From NCBI RefSeq assembly GCF_041146395.1, contig NC_090989.1, forward strand, positions 240,550,843 through 240,614,842: a stretch of DNA of 64,000 nucleotides. The letters are read 5' to 3'. A program made the position numbers and the translations under genes. The number at the start of each line of letters is the position of its first letter. Within the stretch, counting starts at the first letter, position 1. Below are positions 34,706 through 46,894 of this stretch, one piece after another. Source of the DNA: Eulemur rufifrons (Eukaryota > Chordata > Mammalia > Primates > Lemuridae). The notes under the pieces are model-generated. The model was not told where the DNA came from and made no database searches. It worked only from the letters and a program-made list of their open reading frames with translations.

Positions 34706-35190
34706 GTGGGGAGTGGCCTGGAGATGGGGATTATCTATCAAGTTTAGGTCTCATTATCAGATTGTGGTTCAGACTATGTTCTCTAATTACTAGTTTAAAA
34801 AATTTAAACACCCTAACAAGAGGAAGTGAAAAATCTATTGAAACTTCCTGGGGCCTATGAGATTGTGGTTACTATTAATATAAAATCTGTCCAGGCCCAG
34901 AAATGTTTCTGCATAATGGGGAAACTCTGTGACCACAGGAAATCTGTCTTCCAAAGCTAGTCAGAAGCACATCCGAAGTCAAAGGCTCTGCTAACTGTGG
35001 AGCTAGGATGGTCTCCAGTTAAGTTCCCTAAACAGTCTTACTCATTGTTGAAGAGCAGGCAAAGGGCTCCCCATCAGGTCTTTGATGAGCTCTGACCAGG
35101 AAGTATCACTTCCTCATAAAGGAGGTTTGACCATAATGAAAACATGTTCGTAGAACTTTTTGGGACATGTCCAAAAATCATCCACCCATT
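34706..35190. other. Unique sequence
   Basis: No gene or clear repeat recognised. Confidence 0.4.
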
Positions 35191-35640
35191 TCTTTAAGAC
35201 TGTGTTGTTTTTCTTCTTAAGTTGTCAGCGTTCTTTATATATTCTGGATTTTTTTTTCAAACCCATGACTTAGCTTTTCATTTTCTTAACAGTGTCTTTT
35301 ATTTTGTTGTTTGCTTTTTTTTTGAGACAGGGCTTTGCTCTGTTGCCCAGGCTAGAATGCAGTGGCATCATTTAGCTCACTGCAACCTCAAACTCCTGGG
35401 CTCACGTGGATCCTAAGTAGCTGGGACTACAGGTATGCACCATCATGCCAGGTTAATTTTTCTGGTCTCACTATTGCCCAGGCTGGTCTTGATCTCCCAA
35501 CTTGGCCTCCCAGAGTGCTAGGATTATAGGCATGAGCCTCTTTGCCCAGCCTTAAGAGTGTCTTTTGAAAGGGAAGTTTTTTATTTTTATGAAGTCCAAC
35601 TTACCAATTTTTTCTTTTATGGCTTGGGTTTTTTTGTGTT
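35191..35640 (-). mobile_element. L1M ORF2 fragment, antisense, split by an Alu
   Basis: 'tctttatatattctggattt' (35231) and 'tatgaagtccaacttaccaa' (35589) are the complement of late L1 ORF2. The Alu at 35301-35551 interrupts it. Confidence 0.78.
35301..35551 (-). mobile_element. Alu SINE, minus strand, internally deleted
   Basis: Antisense Alu with 'gttgcccaggctagaatgca' and 'gagtgctaggattataggc', shorter than a full dimer because of a central deletion. It is flanked by the direct repeat ttaacagtgtctttt / ttaagagtgtctttt (35286-35300 and 35552-35566), the target-site duplication. Confidence 0.93.
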
Positions 35641-35654
35641 TTAAGAAATATTTG

Positions 35655-35995
35655 CAAGAACAGAAAGAAATACCACAACCACCAAAATAAATAAATGTGA
35701 CTTAATTAAATTAAAAAGTTTCTGCACAGCAAAGGAAACAATGAACAGAGTAAATATACAATCTACAGAATGGGGAAAAAATATTTGCAAACTATACATC
35801 TGACAAAAGGCTAATATCTAGAATCTACAAAGAACTCCAACATATCATCAAGGAAAAAAACAACCTCATTAAGAAGTTGGCAAAAGACATGAACAGAGTT
35901 TTTTCGAAAGAAAATATACAAATGGCCAACAGACATATGAAAAAATGCTCAACATCACTAATCATCAGGCTAATGCAAATTAAAACCACAATGTC
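35655..35995 (+). mobile_element. L1 ORF2 3' segment, plus strand
   Basis: 'ttctgcacagcaaaggaaac', 'tgacaaaaggctaatatcta' and 'atgcaaattaaaaccacaat' are in-sense L1 ORF2. It stops abruptly and joins antisense L1 3'UTR. Confidence 0.88.
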
Positions 35996-36230
35996 ATTTG
36001 TGGGATAGAAATGTTTTGGTTACATGGATTGCCTTTGTACTGCTTGAGTCAAAATTGTAAGTGTTCCCATCACGTAGATAGTGTACATTGTACCTATTAG
36101 GTATGATTTCACCCATTTTCTTCTCCCCACTCCTACCTACATGATTTCTGTTTGAGTTTTACTTCCATCTGTGCACGTGTATTTGAATATATTTTACATA
36201 TGATTTTATAATTTAGAAGGATGCCCTATA
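35996..36230 (-). mobile_element. L1 3'UTR segment, minus strand
   Basis: 'atgttttggttacatggatt', 'tgcctttgtactgcttgagt' and 'gtacctattaggtatgattt' are the complement of a strepsirrhine-type L1 3'UTR. There is no poly(T) at the junction with the sense segment, so the tail is missing. Confidence 0.7.
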
Positions 36231-38400
36231 TTTACTTTATTGATCCCCATATCTCCTAAGATGTCATAGCATAGTCCTGGGGATCCCTATACTGTAATTT
36301 TAGAAAGAAGGATCTAGCTATGGAAATAAGATAACGTATGTAGATGAGCGGTTAACCCAAAACGCAAGACAACACAATACTAATGATGATGGATAAGGAG
36401 GAAGACAATGTTACCATATAATTTATGGTCTTAACAAGGATATTTATGAGACTGCAAGGAGATAGTGTCCATAGTAATGTTGGGAAAACAGGCATCAACA
36501 TAGGTTGTCCCAGACAAACAGGGATGTATATTTTCCAAGAAGGATTGGGAATCATTGATTTTGTAAATTCAGCAAGATTGTGCATGTGTTAGCCAATAAA
36601 ACAGCATTTTCCACACGATTTTCTTACTTTCTCTTATTTTGAAAATCTAGAGTCAATATTATATCCACCCCCGCTTCTAAGAATATTGAAATGTTTCCCT
36701 GGGCTTTGCAACCCCTTCTGTGGAGAAAACAAAGCAACCAGGCCTTATTTTTTTATAGAATGCCCATCTTTGGGAAGCCTCTTTCAGTGTGGAAGCCTCC
36801 CCTACCTTTTTCTGAGAGATACAGTGTTGCCTTTTTGTTGGGGAAGTTCCCTTCTTTAGCCCACGTTTATGAGAAGAGAATCTGGAACCAGTAACACACA
36901 ACAGTCTTGTAGGTTAACTACTACCATTTGCAAATTAGCAAACTGAAGTCTATGTAACTTAAACAAAACCATGCACCTGGATAGTAATACCATCTTTACC
37001 AATACAGGAAAAAAGAGAAGGCTGCCATCTCTTTTTGCAGTTTAGTTAATTATCCTAAACATATACAAATTTCTAATTCTGGTAAAAATTATTTCATTTC
37101 TCTGCATGTTTAGTTAGCCCCTTTCACCAATTCTAAGACTCAAATATCTTCACATTATGCTATCTCTGAAATAAGGATTATCTCACAATTAATGATACAT
37201 CATAATTTAATTGGCTGCATTGTTTTCTGTGCAGTGATACATAAAATAATGGTATATCTTTATAGTTACTGGTGCCTTAGATTTAAAGATAAATTTGTTC
37301 ATCTGTAATATGAAGATGATAATATTCATTCTAGAGTGATGTAAAGGAGGTTCAATAATAAACTTTGTTGGTAGAAAATGTGGTAGATTGAATAAAAAGC
37401 TGGGATGAGAATGGAAAGTCGCAGGTTCTTTTTCTTTCTTTTTTTCTTTTTTGTTTTGAGAAGGTAGTAAGGATTTTTAATTGCTAAAACAAGTAAAAGA
37501 TATAAGAATAACAGAAGACACAAATAAATTGTCTTGATAATTTTAGATTCCAGGGTCTCTCCATGGAAAGGTCAGCTACTTATATAGACAAGATACCATC
37601 CCAAACAAAAACAACAGGTATTTCAGACAGTGTTTAGAACAATGACTGAACACATATGCAGTGTGTAAAAGTAAAGACAGTTTTCCTATTTCCTTTCCTC
37701 AGTAAGATATATAGGTATATAAAGGTACGAGGCTATTTTTAGAGAAAAATGCTTTCATATGAAAAAATCTTAATTTCTTCCATTCCCCCTGCAACACACA
37801 CACACAAAGGTTTTAAGCCCTGGGATAAGCAAGGAAATCAAGATAGGGTGACAGTAGTTTTACATGAACCTCAAGACTATAATCTAACAGTAGTGATCAT
37901 CTGCTTTACTTAAAAATTTTTGAACATTCTTTTATCTACACCAAACCAGTACGTTGAATTTTCTCCCTTACAAAGTTTTCAACCAAATTAGAATTAAATT
38001 AATCTTACTGTAAAATGCAAGAACGAATATGTAAGCCTAGTGTTTGCTCTGTGTGACACATAGAAGCATCCCTCGAACAGCACTGGCCTTGAAAGGTACC
38101 CCATTAAGAACTGGCTGTAGGACAAAGTGATCCATTAGGTCTACCAAAAAGGCAGGGAGAGTCTAGTTTCAGCAAAGATGAGGAGTCCTTGCTAAGTCTG
38201 GCTTTTAATTATAGCCAGATATCAAACAGATCTTAGGTCCTCCTAACAGATGAGGCTGTAACTAACACAGTACCAGCAGAGTGTCAAGAGGCCAAAGTTG
38301 TTTAAATTAGTCAGTGAACATCTCTACTCCACAATTTGTCAATGCTCACATTATAGTGAAAAAAGTATCAAGGAACCTGAATTTTGGAACAACTTACTTA
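36231..38400. other. Unique AT-rich sequence
   Basis: No gene or clear repeat over about 2.2 kb. A pyrimidine-rich tract lies at 37429-37455 and (CA)n at 37794-37805. Confidence 0.4.
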
Positions 38401-38401
38401 T

Positions 38402-38829
<428 letters not shown>

Positions 38830-39058
38830 TATTTTTGCCCTTATAAGAGAACCCCATCACACCTTCTGCCATGTGCACACACAGCAAAAAGATAGCTGTC
38901 TGTGAACCAGGAAGCAGGCGCTCACCAGATACCAAATCTGCCAGAGCCTTGATCGTGGACTTCCCAGTCTCCAGAACTGTGAGAAATAAATTTTTGTTGT
39001 TTATAATCCACCCAGTCCATGGTATTTTGCTATAACAGCCCTAACTGACTAAGACAAC
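38830..39058 (+). mobile_element. MaLR-like LTR, right part
   Basis: 'cttccgccatg'-like 'ccttctgccatgtgcacaca', 'tgaaccaggaagcaggcgc', 'ctccagaactgtgagaaat' and a terminal '...ccctaactgactaagac'. It continues the element begun at 38402. Confidence 0.7.
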
Positions 39059-39351
39059 ATTATTTACCTAATAAGCAATGATAAAAGTTCTTGTGTAGGG
39101 TAAATAGTCCAAAATACTATATATCACTACTAATATTATTTTGTCTGACTTTAAAACAGTTCAAAATGTCTTCTACATAAGCACAAGCTTCGTACTAATG
39201 TTTATCAAAAGCCAATTATGTCTTCAGCTCTAGCCTCAGTTTAACAAGTTTTAAACATATTAACATATACTTTTCCTATGTCAGAGCTAAGGTAAAAGGG
39301 GAGTGGGGAGCAAGACATCCTCTATCCAGATTTCCTGGACTAGAAAGAGCT
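39059..39351. other. Unclassified sequence, possible 3'UTR of the KIAA1191 pseudogene
   Basis: Lies 3' (minus strand) of the pseudogene stop. No poly(T) tail is visible before the LTR ends at 39058, so the 3' end of the retrocopy is not located. Confidence 0.3.
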
Positions 39352-40273
39352 CTAGAACCCAGCAGGTATGAGCACGTTCAAGTTTGAGATTATGGGCCAT
39401 GGCAATCATTTCTTCTCTTCTATCTCTGGGATGTCCACCTTGGGTGCTTGAAGGTTGCTCTATCCTCAGCCATTCAGGTGGCCTGGACATAGCCTGGGCA
39501 TAGGTCAGTTCCATTGGAGGGGGCTTCTGGGCTTCTTTGTAAGTCCAGATGTCAAAGATTCCTGAATTAGATTTCTGAGGATGGTGGGTCTCGATTCAAA
39601 GAGGCTCCATTTATCTGATGAGTTTCTGTCCTTATCCTCACTTTTAGAACTGGAATTTGGGCCAGGTAAGGCTGTAGAAGAACCAGAAGTGAACCAGTCT
39701 CTGTGTTTATGCTTATGGGAAGGGTGAGGGGTGCTGCTTGGAGTGGACTGGGCCATTCAGACTGTCTCTCATCTTTTGTTCTCTCCTCACTGTAGAACTT
39801 TAGTTTGTGTAGTGCTCTGTCACTCAGAGGCATGTGATCTCCTCAGTGGGAAGGTCTGTTTTGGGTCTGTAGCCAGCATCTCTCAGCCTCGCCTGTTGCT
39901 CAAAATACTGAATGCCTTTCTGCGTCTGTTTTGTGATCAGAGAATTCAGGATGACAAGTGTAGTTCTATCCTTCACTGCAGGAACCTTGTCCATACTGTC
40001 AGTGGCCATAGGGTCATGGTGGTGGGGATGGGGGTGGCAGGGGATATACTGTACTCTATTTATTCCACCTTGGCAAGGTACTGAGATTTGTGCTCTGGAA
40101 TTGCTGGTTTTCAGGGGATGCTGCCTATGTCTGAGTGAAGAGGAGATGTCACGTAGGGTCCTTGAGGGCATCGTCATAGCTGAATGCCCAGCAATACATA
40201 CTGATGGGCAGGGACTTCTTGCCTAGAGCCCAGGAGGCTTAAGAGCAGGCACTTCTGGTTGTCTTGAAGCCAT
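39352..40273 (-). pseudogene. KIAA1191: Processed pseudogene of KIAA1191 (p33MONOX)
   Basis: The minus strand begins ATG at 40273 with MASRQPEVPAL, the N-terminus I recall for KIAA1191, and continues through landmarks in order: LPISMYCWAFSYDDALKDP, DSMDKVPAVK, NSLITKQTQKGIQYFEQQA, LRDAGY, AQSTPSSTPH, WFTSGSSTALPGPN, DKDRNSSDKWSLF, AHNLK and an NVL…GF-stop end (stop at 39352-39354). The span (922 bases) equals the parent coding length of about 305 codons, with no introns, so it is a retrocopy made by L1 machinery. It is disabled by TAG at 40223-40225, by TGA at 40111-40113 where the parent has Trp, and by several frameshifts. The parent protein is described as a putative flavin-dependent monooxygenase that interacts with brain proteins; this copy should make none. 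Confidence 0.92.
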
Positions 40274-40540
40274 TGAAGGACAGAGATCCAAGTGATCCAT
40301 AGCTAAGTCTCTGCCACCTCAGTGAAATGATGTGACAATTATGCTGACAGATATTAATGAGGAACATTGTCCAGCTGCTGCAAATTAGCAAAGCTTCCTT
40401 GGAAGAGCCTACCCAGAGGTCTGTTTCTCCACCATCATGGGGCTGTCTGCAATCCAATCTCTAGCACCAAGGAGGCTCTCCAGAGACACTGTGGCACAGT
40501 CAGGATGCAAGCCATGATATGAGCAGCGCTATTCTAGACA
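40274..40540 (-). other. Probable 5'UTR part of the KIAA1191 retrocopy
   Basis: Non-repeat sequence directly upstream (minus strand) of the pseudogene ATG, up to the MIR at about 40560. Attribution rests on position only. Confidence 0.35.
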
Positions 40541-40559
40541 CCACATGCCTGGCACAGAC

Positions 40560-40760
40560 CAGCGAGCACAGGCTGTGCAAGTCTAAGATTCCAGTGTTAA
40601 CTTTGTTCTTTACTAGCTAAGTGACATTAGGCAAGACACAATCTCTCTGAGGCTTAGTTTCCTTGTCTCAAAATGAGGATCAAATACCTGCTCTGTCTAC
40701 TTCATGGGATTCTTGCAACATCAAACAATCCTTGTTCTCATTGGTTTTATGAGTCAGTGC
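40560..40760 (+). mobile_element. MIR SINE, plus strand
   Basis: 'tactagctaagtgacattag', 'cttagtttccttgtctcaaa', 'atgaggatcaaatacctgct'. Confidence 0.8.
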
Positions 40761-41579
40761 AGGCGTAAGATAAATGTGTGAAATAAAAGACAATGCATGT
40801 AAAAATACTGTGTGAGGTTTAAAGGGGCACACAATGTGAAAGTTACTGTTTGTGAGGTTTTAATAGTAAATACAGACTAAAATATCATTTTTATGTTCAA
40901 TTAAATTTGACCAACATTTCTGAGGCCCTGCTTTAGTATATGATTCTTTGGAATACAGTATTAAATTATCTGCAGACACCTTAAGTATGGATAATTTTTG
41001 CATGTGAAACCTCCCACCTTCTTCCAAAAAAGCAAATAAGTATGGCAAAGAATTAGAAATTAGTGTCCCGGTGTACTACGGCAAATTCCCTAAGACCCAC
41101 ATTTTGCTTCTTGCTAACCCACCTGTCATTGGAAATGTATACAGGAAAAAAAAAATGTGAGCCCCCTAGTTTAGGGCTGGAGAGAACTGGCAGAACACAG
41201 GAGGAAAATCAGTGATGGAAGGAGATGGTGGAGGAGAAAAAGAGGGACCTGAGAATTGGAGAGATGCAAAGACAATGTACAGGTAAAATCAATCCTCTCA
41301 ATTGTGGCATGTAGACAGAAAGAATCAAGCTATGAAAATGGAAAGTGGGGACCTCAGGTTCAATCAATTGGATGCCAGGTGGATGTGGCTTTAACAAATG
41401 AGGCCATTATCACTGAAGTTCATGTGACAGAGCTTATGTGTAAGAGTCAAGTGATGATTACTCTTGTCCACAGTCATAAAATAAGGTGCCAGTGTGATTT
41501 ATCACTCTGCTCTTCTAATATAGCCCAACTTTAAGAAGTGTCTATAAATTTTATAGGTTCCCACCTTTAAAAAAACTCT
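40761..41579. other. Unique sequence
   Basis: No gene or repeat recognised. The 92-codon frame at 41256-41534 has no recognisable similarity. Confidence 0.35.
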
Positions 41580-41655
41580 TACTATGCCATTGTAGATTAG
41601 CCCAGTCTCTGGTACATAGTAGGCACTCAATAAGTGTTTGATGAATAATGAACTG
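41580..41655 (+). mobile_element. L2 3' terminus, plus strand
   Basis: 'ctggtacatagtaggcactc' followed by 'aataagtgtttgatgaat' is the L2 tail. Confidence 0.7.
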
Positions 41656-41799
41656 AAAGAATACTGACCTCACTGTGCTAATTTATGTTTTCATGGTGTT
41701 GAAGGATTCAAAACTGAAAAATAATAGTTATCTCTCTCACCCTTTTATTTCCTTAAACCCAAGACCCTGGTTTAAGATTCTTCTAGTCTATCCAGATAA

Positions 41800-41995
41800 C
41801 ATAATTATAGCTAATACTTATTGAATGATTACCATGCCAGGCACTGTGCTAAGTTTACATGACCTCATTCAATCCTGGCAACAACCAGTAAGGACAGAAT
41901 TATCCTACTTTAAGAATGGGGAAGGTAGAATTCAGGGAGGCTACCCTTAGAAAGGTTAAGTAACTTGCCAAAGTTCACACACCTATGGAATCAGG
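41800..41995 (-). mobile_element. MIR SINE, minus strand
   Basis: 'ccaggcactgtgctaagttt', 'cattcaatcctggcaacaac', 'aggttaagtaacttgccaaa'. Confidence 0.9.
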
Positions 41996-42215
41996 TTAAC
42001 CAATTACATATGGTTTTCTTTAAGAATTATATTTTCATAGCAAAGACATGAGGAAGAGGATCAAGAATTAGAACTGCCTTTTTCTAAGTTGCTGAGGCCT
42101 GAAGAAAGTGCACACATTGAGGGTGAGCTATTGGCAGTGACTTTAAGAACAGAAGGAATGGCCAGAGCAGGGGCATTTGGTTGCTTTTGGATGGCAACCA
42201 AAGTAAGAAACATCC

Positions 42216-42217
<2 letters not shown>

Positions 42218-42246
<29 letters not shown>
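42218..42246. repeat. (CA)n microsatellite
   Basis: About 14 CA units. Confidence 0.95.
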
Positions 42247-42247
<1 letters not shown>

Positions 42248-42655
42248 CCACACATACATATGTACATAGCTGAAATAAAACATTCACTAAGCACTGCTTG
42301 CTGCCATTATGTGTGATGCATACTAATAGTTTCCATTCTGTTTCCTTCCCTTTTTTCCTCTTTCCTTCCCACCTCTTCCTTTCCGTTCTATTCTATTCCA
42401 GTACTTCAAATGCCAGTTGAGACGCACTTATAATTGACTTCACTATGTACTAATGGGTCCTGATCTGCAGATTGGAAACCACTGAGCTGGAAGACAATAA
42501 AGGTGGTAGAAGGAGCATTGACTTTTGATTCTATTATGGGGCCTGAATCCTGAGCTACTGCTACATTATCTGCATGGTCTAAAGCAAATTCTTTGAGTTT
42601 TTGTTTCTTGCCCATAAAATGGTTGCTGAGAAGAGTGAGCAATGAACACCAGCAT
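42247..42655. other. Unique sequence with a possible MER-type piece
   Basis: 42395-42490 ends 'ctgcagattggaaaccactg', reminiscent of a hAT terminal repeat complement. Otherwise unassigned. Confidence 0.3.
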
Positions 42656-42890
42656 CTAGTGTGTCCCACAGAGGTATGGTGACGGCAGTGAGGACTGCCT
42701 CTGCCACTGTGTGACCTTAGTCAAGTCACGTAATCTCTAAGCTTCAGTTTACTCCTGTGTAAAAAATGGGGAAATAGTAGTACATACCTCATAGAGCTGT
42801 GAGGATTCAGAGTGATGATGCACTTAAAGCCCTCAGCACAGTGCCTGGTGCTTAAGCAAGTGCTCAAGAAATGATTGGCTATATTATCTG
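42656..42890 (+). mobile_element. MIR SINE, plus strand
   Basis: 'tgccactgtgtgaccttagt', 'agcttcagtttactcctgtg', 'cctcatagagctgtgaggat', 'cagcacagtgcctggtgc'. Confidence 0.92.
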
Positions 42891-42990
42891 TTGACCCAAC
42901 CTATCTGTCATTATTGTCCAACCACTTAGAGCCAGCCTGGAACTCCCTGGACTAGGTTACAATATCTCTTCTAATGAGACAAACTCAGGA

Positions 42991-43034
<44 letters not shown>
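42991..43034. repeat. (GT)n(GA)n composite microsatellite
   Basis: GT units to 43009, then uninterrupted GA units to 43034. Confidence 0.95.
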
Positions 43035-43329
43035 ATCAGAATTGCTGTTTATTTTGCTTATTAGTATTTTCTAGTGGCCACATAAAACTTGGCTGCAGCA
43101 AAGGAAATTATTTTAGTAAAGAAAGATTAGATCCAAATCGGATTCCCTCTTCTTGTTCTTCTTCAACAGCATCTCCACAAATCTTTGGCTTGAGGCTAAA
43201 AGTCTTTTTTCAATAAGTAGATGTTACAGGAAAATGAATAAAAGAAAAGAAAAGAACATGACTACACACTAAGTAGTGGAAAGTGAGACTAAGTCTTTTG
43301 AGGTTAGCTGAAGAATCCTGAGACATGGC
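43035..43329. other. Unique sequence
   Basis: Nothing recognised. Confidence 0.35.
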
Positions 43330-43650
43330 CCCCTCCCTCTCTCCTTCCTTCTTACCACGTGTGTGAGGTAGCCTCTAAGAGGGCCCCGGACATTTCATGG
43401 CATTCGTGTCCTGTGTAATCCTTTCCTCCTGTTCAAGTGTGGGCTGGACTCAGTGACTCACTTCTAACTCATAGGATAAGGTGGAAATGACAGTGTATGA
43501 CTCAGACACTAAGTCATAAAAGGCAGTGTGGCATCCTGCCTCTCTTGTGGAGCTTGCTCTAGGGAAGCCAGCTGCCGTGCTGTGATCAGATGAAAGGAGG
43601 ATACAGAGAAGAGATGGCTTTGTCGTGTGTCCACTTGGTGGGGCTGAATA
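43330..43650 (+). mobile_element. MaLR-like LTR fragment
   Basis: 'aagtgtgggctggactcagt', 'gactcacttctaactcatag' and 'agggaagccagctgccgtgc' follow a dispersed mammalian LTR-type repeat. Subfamily not assigned. Confidence 0.5.
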
Positions 43651-43654
43651 ACAT

Positions 43655-44420
43655 TCCCCAGAATTCCCTTTCTTCTATTAGTATGGTTCTAGTTAGGGTG
43701 GGCCGCAGGGAGATTCCCGCTGAAGGAGGGGAGGCAGCAGCCGTTTTGTGGCAGACGTGACGCGGCAGGTCTAACTCACCTTGCTGGTGCGAAGCAGCTC
43801 TGGGCCCGTGACCACTCTACCTTCCCCAGCATCCTTCTTTAACTTGCCTGACTCCTGGCCAGGTGTGCATGTTTAACTCTGGGACGAAGGGCTTCCGCTT
43901 CTGAAGGCTCGCTCGTCACCAACGTGAGAAGCGATGTGAGCGGACACGCTTTCAATCCTTATTTTGTGCGACAAGCTCCAGCCTCCTATGTGGAGACGAC
44001 AGCCTTGCAGAGACTGCTTTATCCAACTCTCACAGTCGTGTAGGCCGGTTCCCTGTGACGGACGGGAGGTGAGACGTGAACACGCAGAAAAGAGATGAAG
44101 GAGGCTTCAAGGCAGAGGGAATAACGGGAACAAAGGCATGGAAGGGAAGAGGTAGAAGTAATATTAATATAATAGCACAGGTAATGTAATAGTTAACCAC
44201 TCACACAGCACTGACCAATCAGAATGAAGGCTGGCCTCAGAACTGGCCAATCAGAACAAACGCTTGCCACAGGGTAGGAGCAGGTCCTGCTGGGCCTGGC
44301 TGTGTCCCTTTTAGTTACTATTAATAAACTATGGAGTCTTGCAAGGGAGAAATCTGGGTGGCTCTTGTGTTTAAGGGCATGGTGGCAGAGACCAGAGATG
44401 CAACTATGGACTAACTGGTA
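43655..44420 (+). mobile_element. CpG-rich LTR-like sequence
   Basis: GC- and CpG-rich over 43690-44100. Then come two CCAATCAG boxes 32 bases apart (44215 and 44247), a downstream TTAATAAACT with an AATAAA at 44323, and no open frame. This is the architecture of a class I ERV U3-R region, but I recognise no family, found no matching second LTR and no primer-binding site, so a unique promoter is also possible. No viral genes are present. Confidence 0.35.
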
Positions 44421-44699
44421 CAGTAATGTTTTAATATTTTAACAATTTATTTTATCATACTGATGCAGTTCAGCTGAATGCCAGCTCTGAGCCAATACAC
44501 GTGGAGCGTGTGATATACAGCAAGTTGTTTAACACGCCTGGCACACTGGCTGCCTTGGTGCATGGCTGTAGTTTTAAACTCCATTACCCAATCCAATGAA
44601 ATTGATTCAACCTTTTAGGTCTTATGTGGCCATAGTCAAAATAGCTATTAAACCTATTCCTTGGAGAAATTTTATTTTATACTAATTACAGAAGAACAA
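44421..44699. other. Unique sequence
   Basis: Nothing recognised. Includes AGCCAATACACGTGGAG at about 44489 (CCAAT plus E-box cores). Confidence 0.35.
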
Positions 44700-44797
44700 G
44701 ACCCTATCCTTTGACCGAATGATGAATCAGAAAGCAGAAATTTTAGCCTCCGTTCTGCCGCTGTCACACCGTGACCTGGGCAAGTCACTTACCATGA
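44700..44797 (+). mobile_element. MIR fragment, plus strand
   Basis: 'ctgtcacaccgtgacctggg' and 'caagtcacttacc' match the MIR core. Confidence 0.6.
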
Positions 44798-46890
44798 CCC
44801 ATCCTGAAGCCAGAAAGCCTTACTTGGGCTTTCTTCTCTCTCTAATTTTCTGGAGACCTGGAATGATGCCTCCACCCCCAAATTTTAGTCTGTGGTAATT
44901 ATTTAATATGAGTTGATCTGTTATTGCTCTTTAGATAGCATGAGAAATGGGCAACTTATTTCTCCTTTTGATTGGCTTGATCTCTCCGCAGATGCATGAT
45001 TTCCTGGATATTCCTTATATACTCTGTGATGTCCCCTGGTACCCAGAGCTCTGCAGGCAGCAGGTGCCTAATAAATACTTGGATGTTCATATATCATTTT
45101 GGTAAACTTTCCAATTCCAGTAAAGATCAAACAGGATACTCTAAACTAAAATATTTAAAGGTTTTGGATTTGTGTGTAGCTCTGTATTGTCTCTGCCTCC
45201 CTTCCACTGGCATGAATAATTAAGAATAGAGCTGGATCTCTGTGTGTGCATACCCATAATGGTATTTGTGTGCATATATTAATGGTGTATAAATTAACTC
45301 GTTTTGCTTCAAATGAAAAGACACTCTTATTTAATGATGAGTAGATCTGAATACAAAGATCGTTTCCACATCTTAGAGCCACTAATTTCTCTTAGATAAG
45401 CTCAAGCTACCAAAAATTAATACTTGTCATTAAGAAGAAATTCACATCTTAAACAGAGAAAAATAATGCAATCAACCTTGAAATAATTTAAATATCCTTG
45501 TCTTTGGAGAGTTGGGGAAGTTGTGCTTAATTTGCCACATTCTCACTATTTAAAAATGTCACTATTGAACTCACTGTCTTTTTGGAAAATGAGAAATACA
45601 GATTGAATATTTTATAGGGAAAAATAAGCACAGGAAAATGTTGGACTATGGTTAAAAAACAAACTTCTAAGCCCAAACAAAAAGTGGGTATACAGACTAA
45701 CAAAATAGTGGTATCTGAATGTGATTGCTGAGAATATGGAATTTTGATTACAAATTCTTTCCTCTCAAGCAGTTGAATTAGTAGAAGAAATCACTAAAAA
45801 AACCGGACAGAGACAACTACAAACAATAAAAATCTAAGGCCTTTGATATTACTGTGAGGCAGATTTTCCTTCTTAAGTCTGGAGGAATTTCTGAAAAATG
45901 ATGAGGTAGATTTTTGATCCTTTCTGCTTGATTTATTTTCCTATTTAGCATGTATATTTTTAATTGAATTTGAATACGTTTACTGCACCCATGGGTGAAA
46001 AAAATTTAACATATATATTTAGCACGACTGTGAGGTATATAAGGCAGAAAAGAATGAGAATTTTTCTTTTCCAGTCTATTTCCTTGGAAGCAATCATAAA
46101 TTGTTCCATTGTTATTAAACCATTTTTCAATAGCTCAACTCCCAGCATTAGCATGAATAAATCTCTCCTCTCGGTATAGGAAGCAAGTCACCATTTTTTT
46201 TTAACTTTCTTAACCACGTCCAATCCTTCAACAAGTTCATTTGTTCACTTACACATACAATTAGGTGTCTATAGTTCTTAATTCTTAGCAAACTTCTCAT
46301 TTCCCCACTAGATAAAATGTCTCATAATCCATGCCAGTACTCTTTAGTCAGAATTGGTCTTCTGAGTCCAAATTTTGCCTCCTATTCATAAGCATTCTGA
46401 GTCAGTTCACTAAGGTGGGGAAGCGCTAATGCAATTTGTATTCAATTCTTCCCATGCCTCTAGTTCCTTACAAGAAGCCCTGCTATTAGTGCGGAGGATA
46501 AGTGAGCCAGTCGGAAAAGGTTTTGAACCCTTGGCAAATCTCATCACAAGATACACCAAAATGCTATAATCTGAATGCAATCTTCATTAAGAATTTCCAG
46601 CACCTGCTTGCTGAAGCTACAGCACAGCTCCACTCATGATCATCATGCAAGGGGCAGCATTAGTTAATGTCACTGGACAAATGTTGAGATCTCCTTGTGC
46701 ATGTTCATTAGTGCCAGGTGGGAAAATACAGGCATGAAACATTTCGATTGATTCAGGCTTGTGCATCATGTGTTCAGCCAACTTTCTGAGCACCCTTGAA
46801 AAACCAAAAAGACTGGAATTGAAGTAATTTTTTTCAGATATTTCAGGGACAGTGTCAGCTTCTAACTTCACTAATGAAAGTGGAGGGGTA
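44798..46890. other. Unique AT-rich sequence
   Basis: No gene. An L2-like terminus ('caggtgcctaataaatactt', about 45060) is possible. The minus-strand 100-codon frame at 46617-46919 has no recognisable similarity. Confidence 0.35.
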
Positions 46891-46894
46891 TTCT

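Noticed and set aside
39731..40226. 104-117-codon plus-strand frames
   Set aside because: Shadows on the opposite strand of the KIAA1191 pseudogene.
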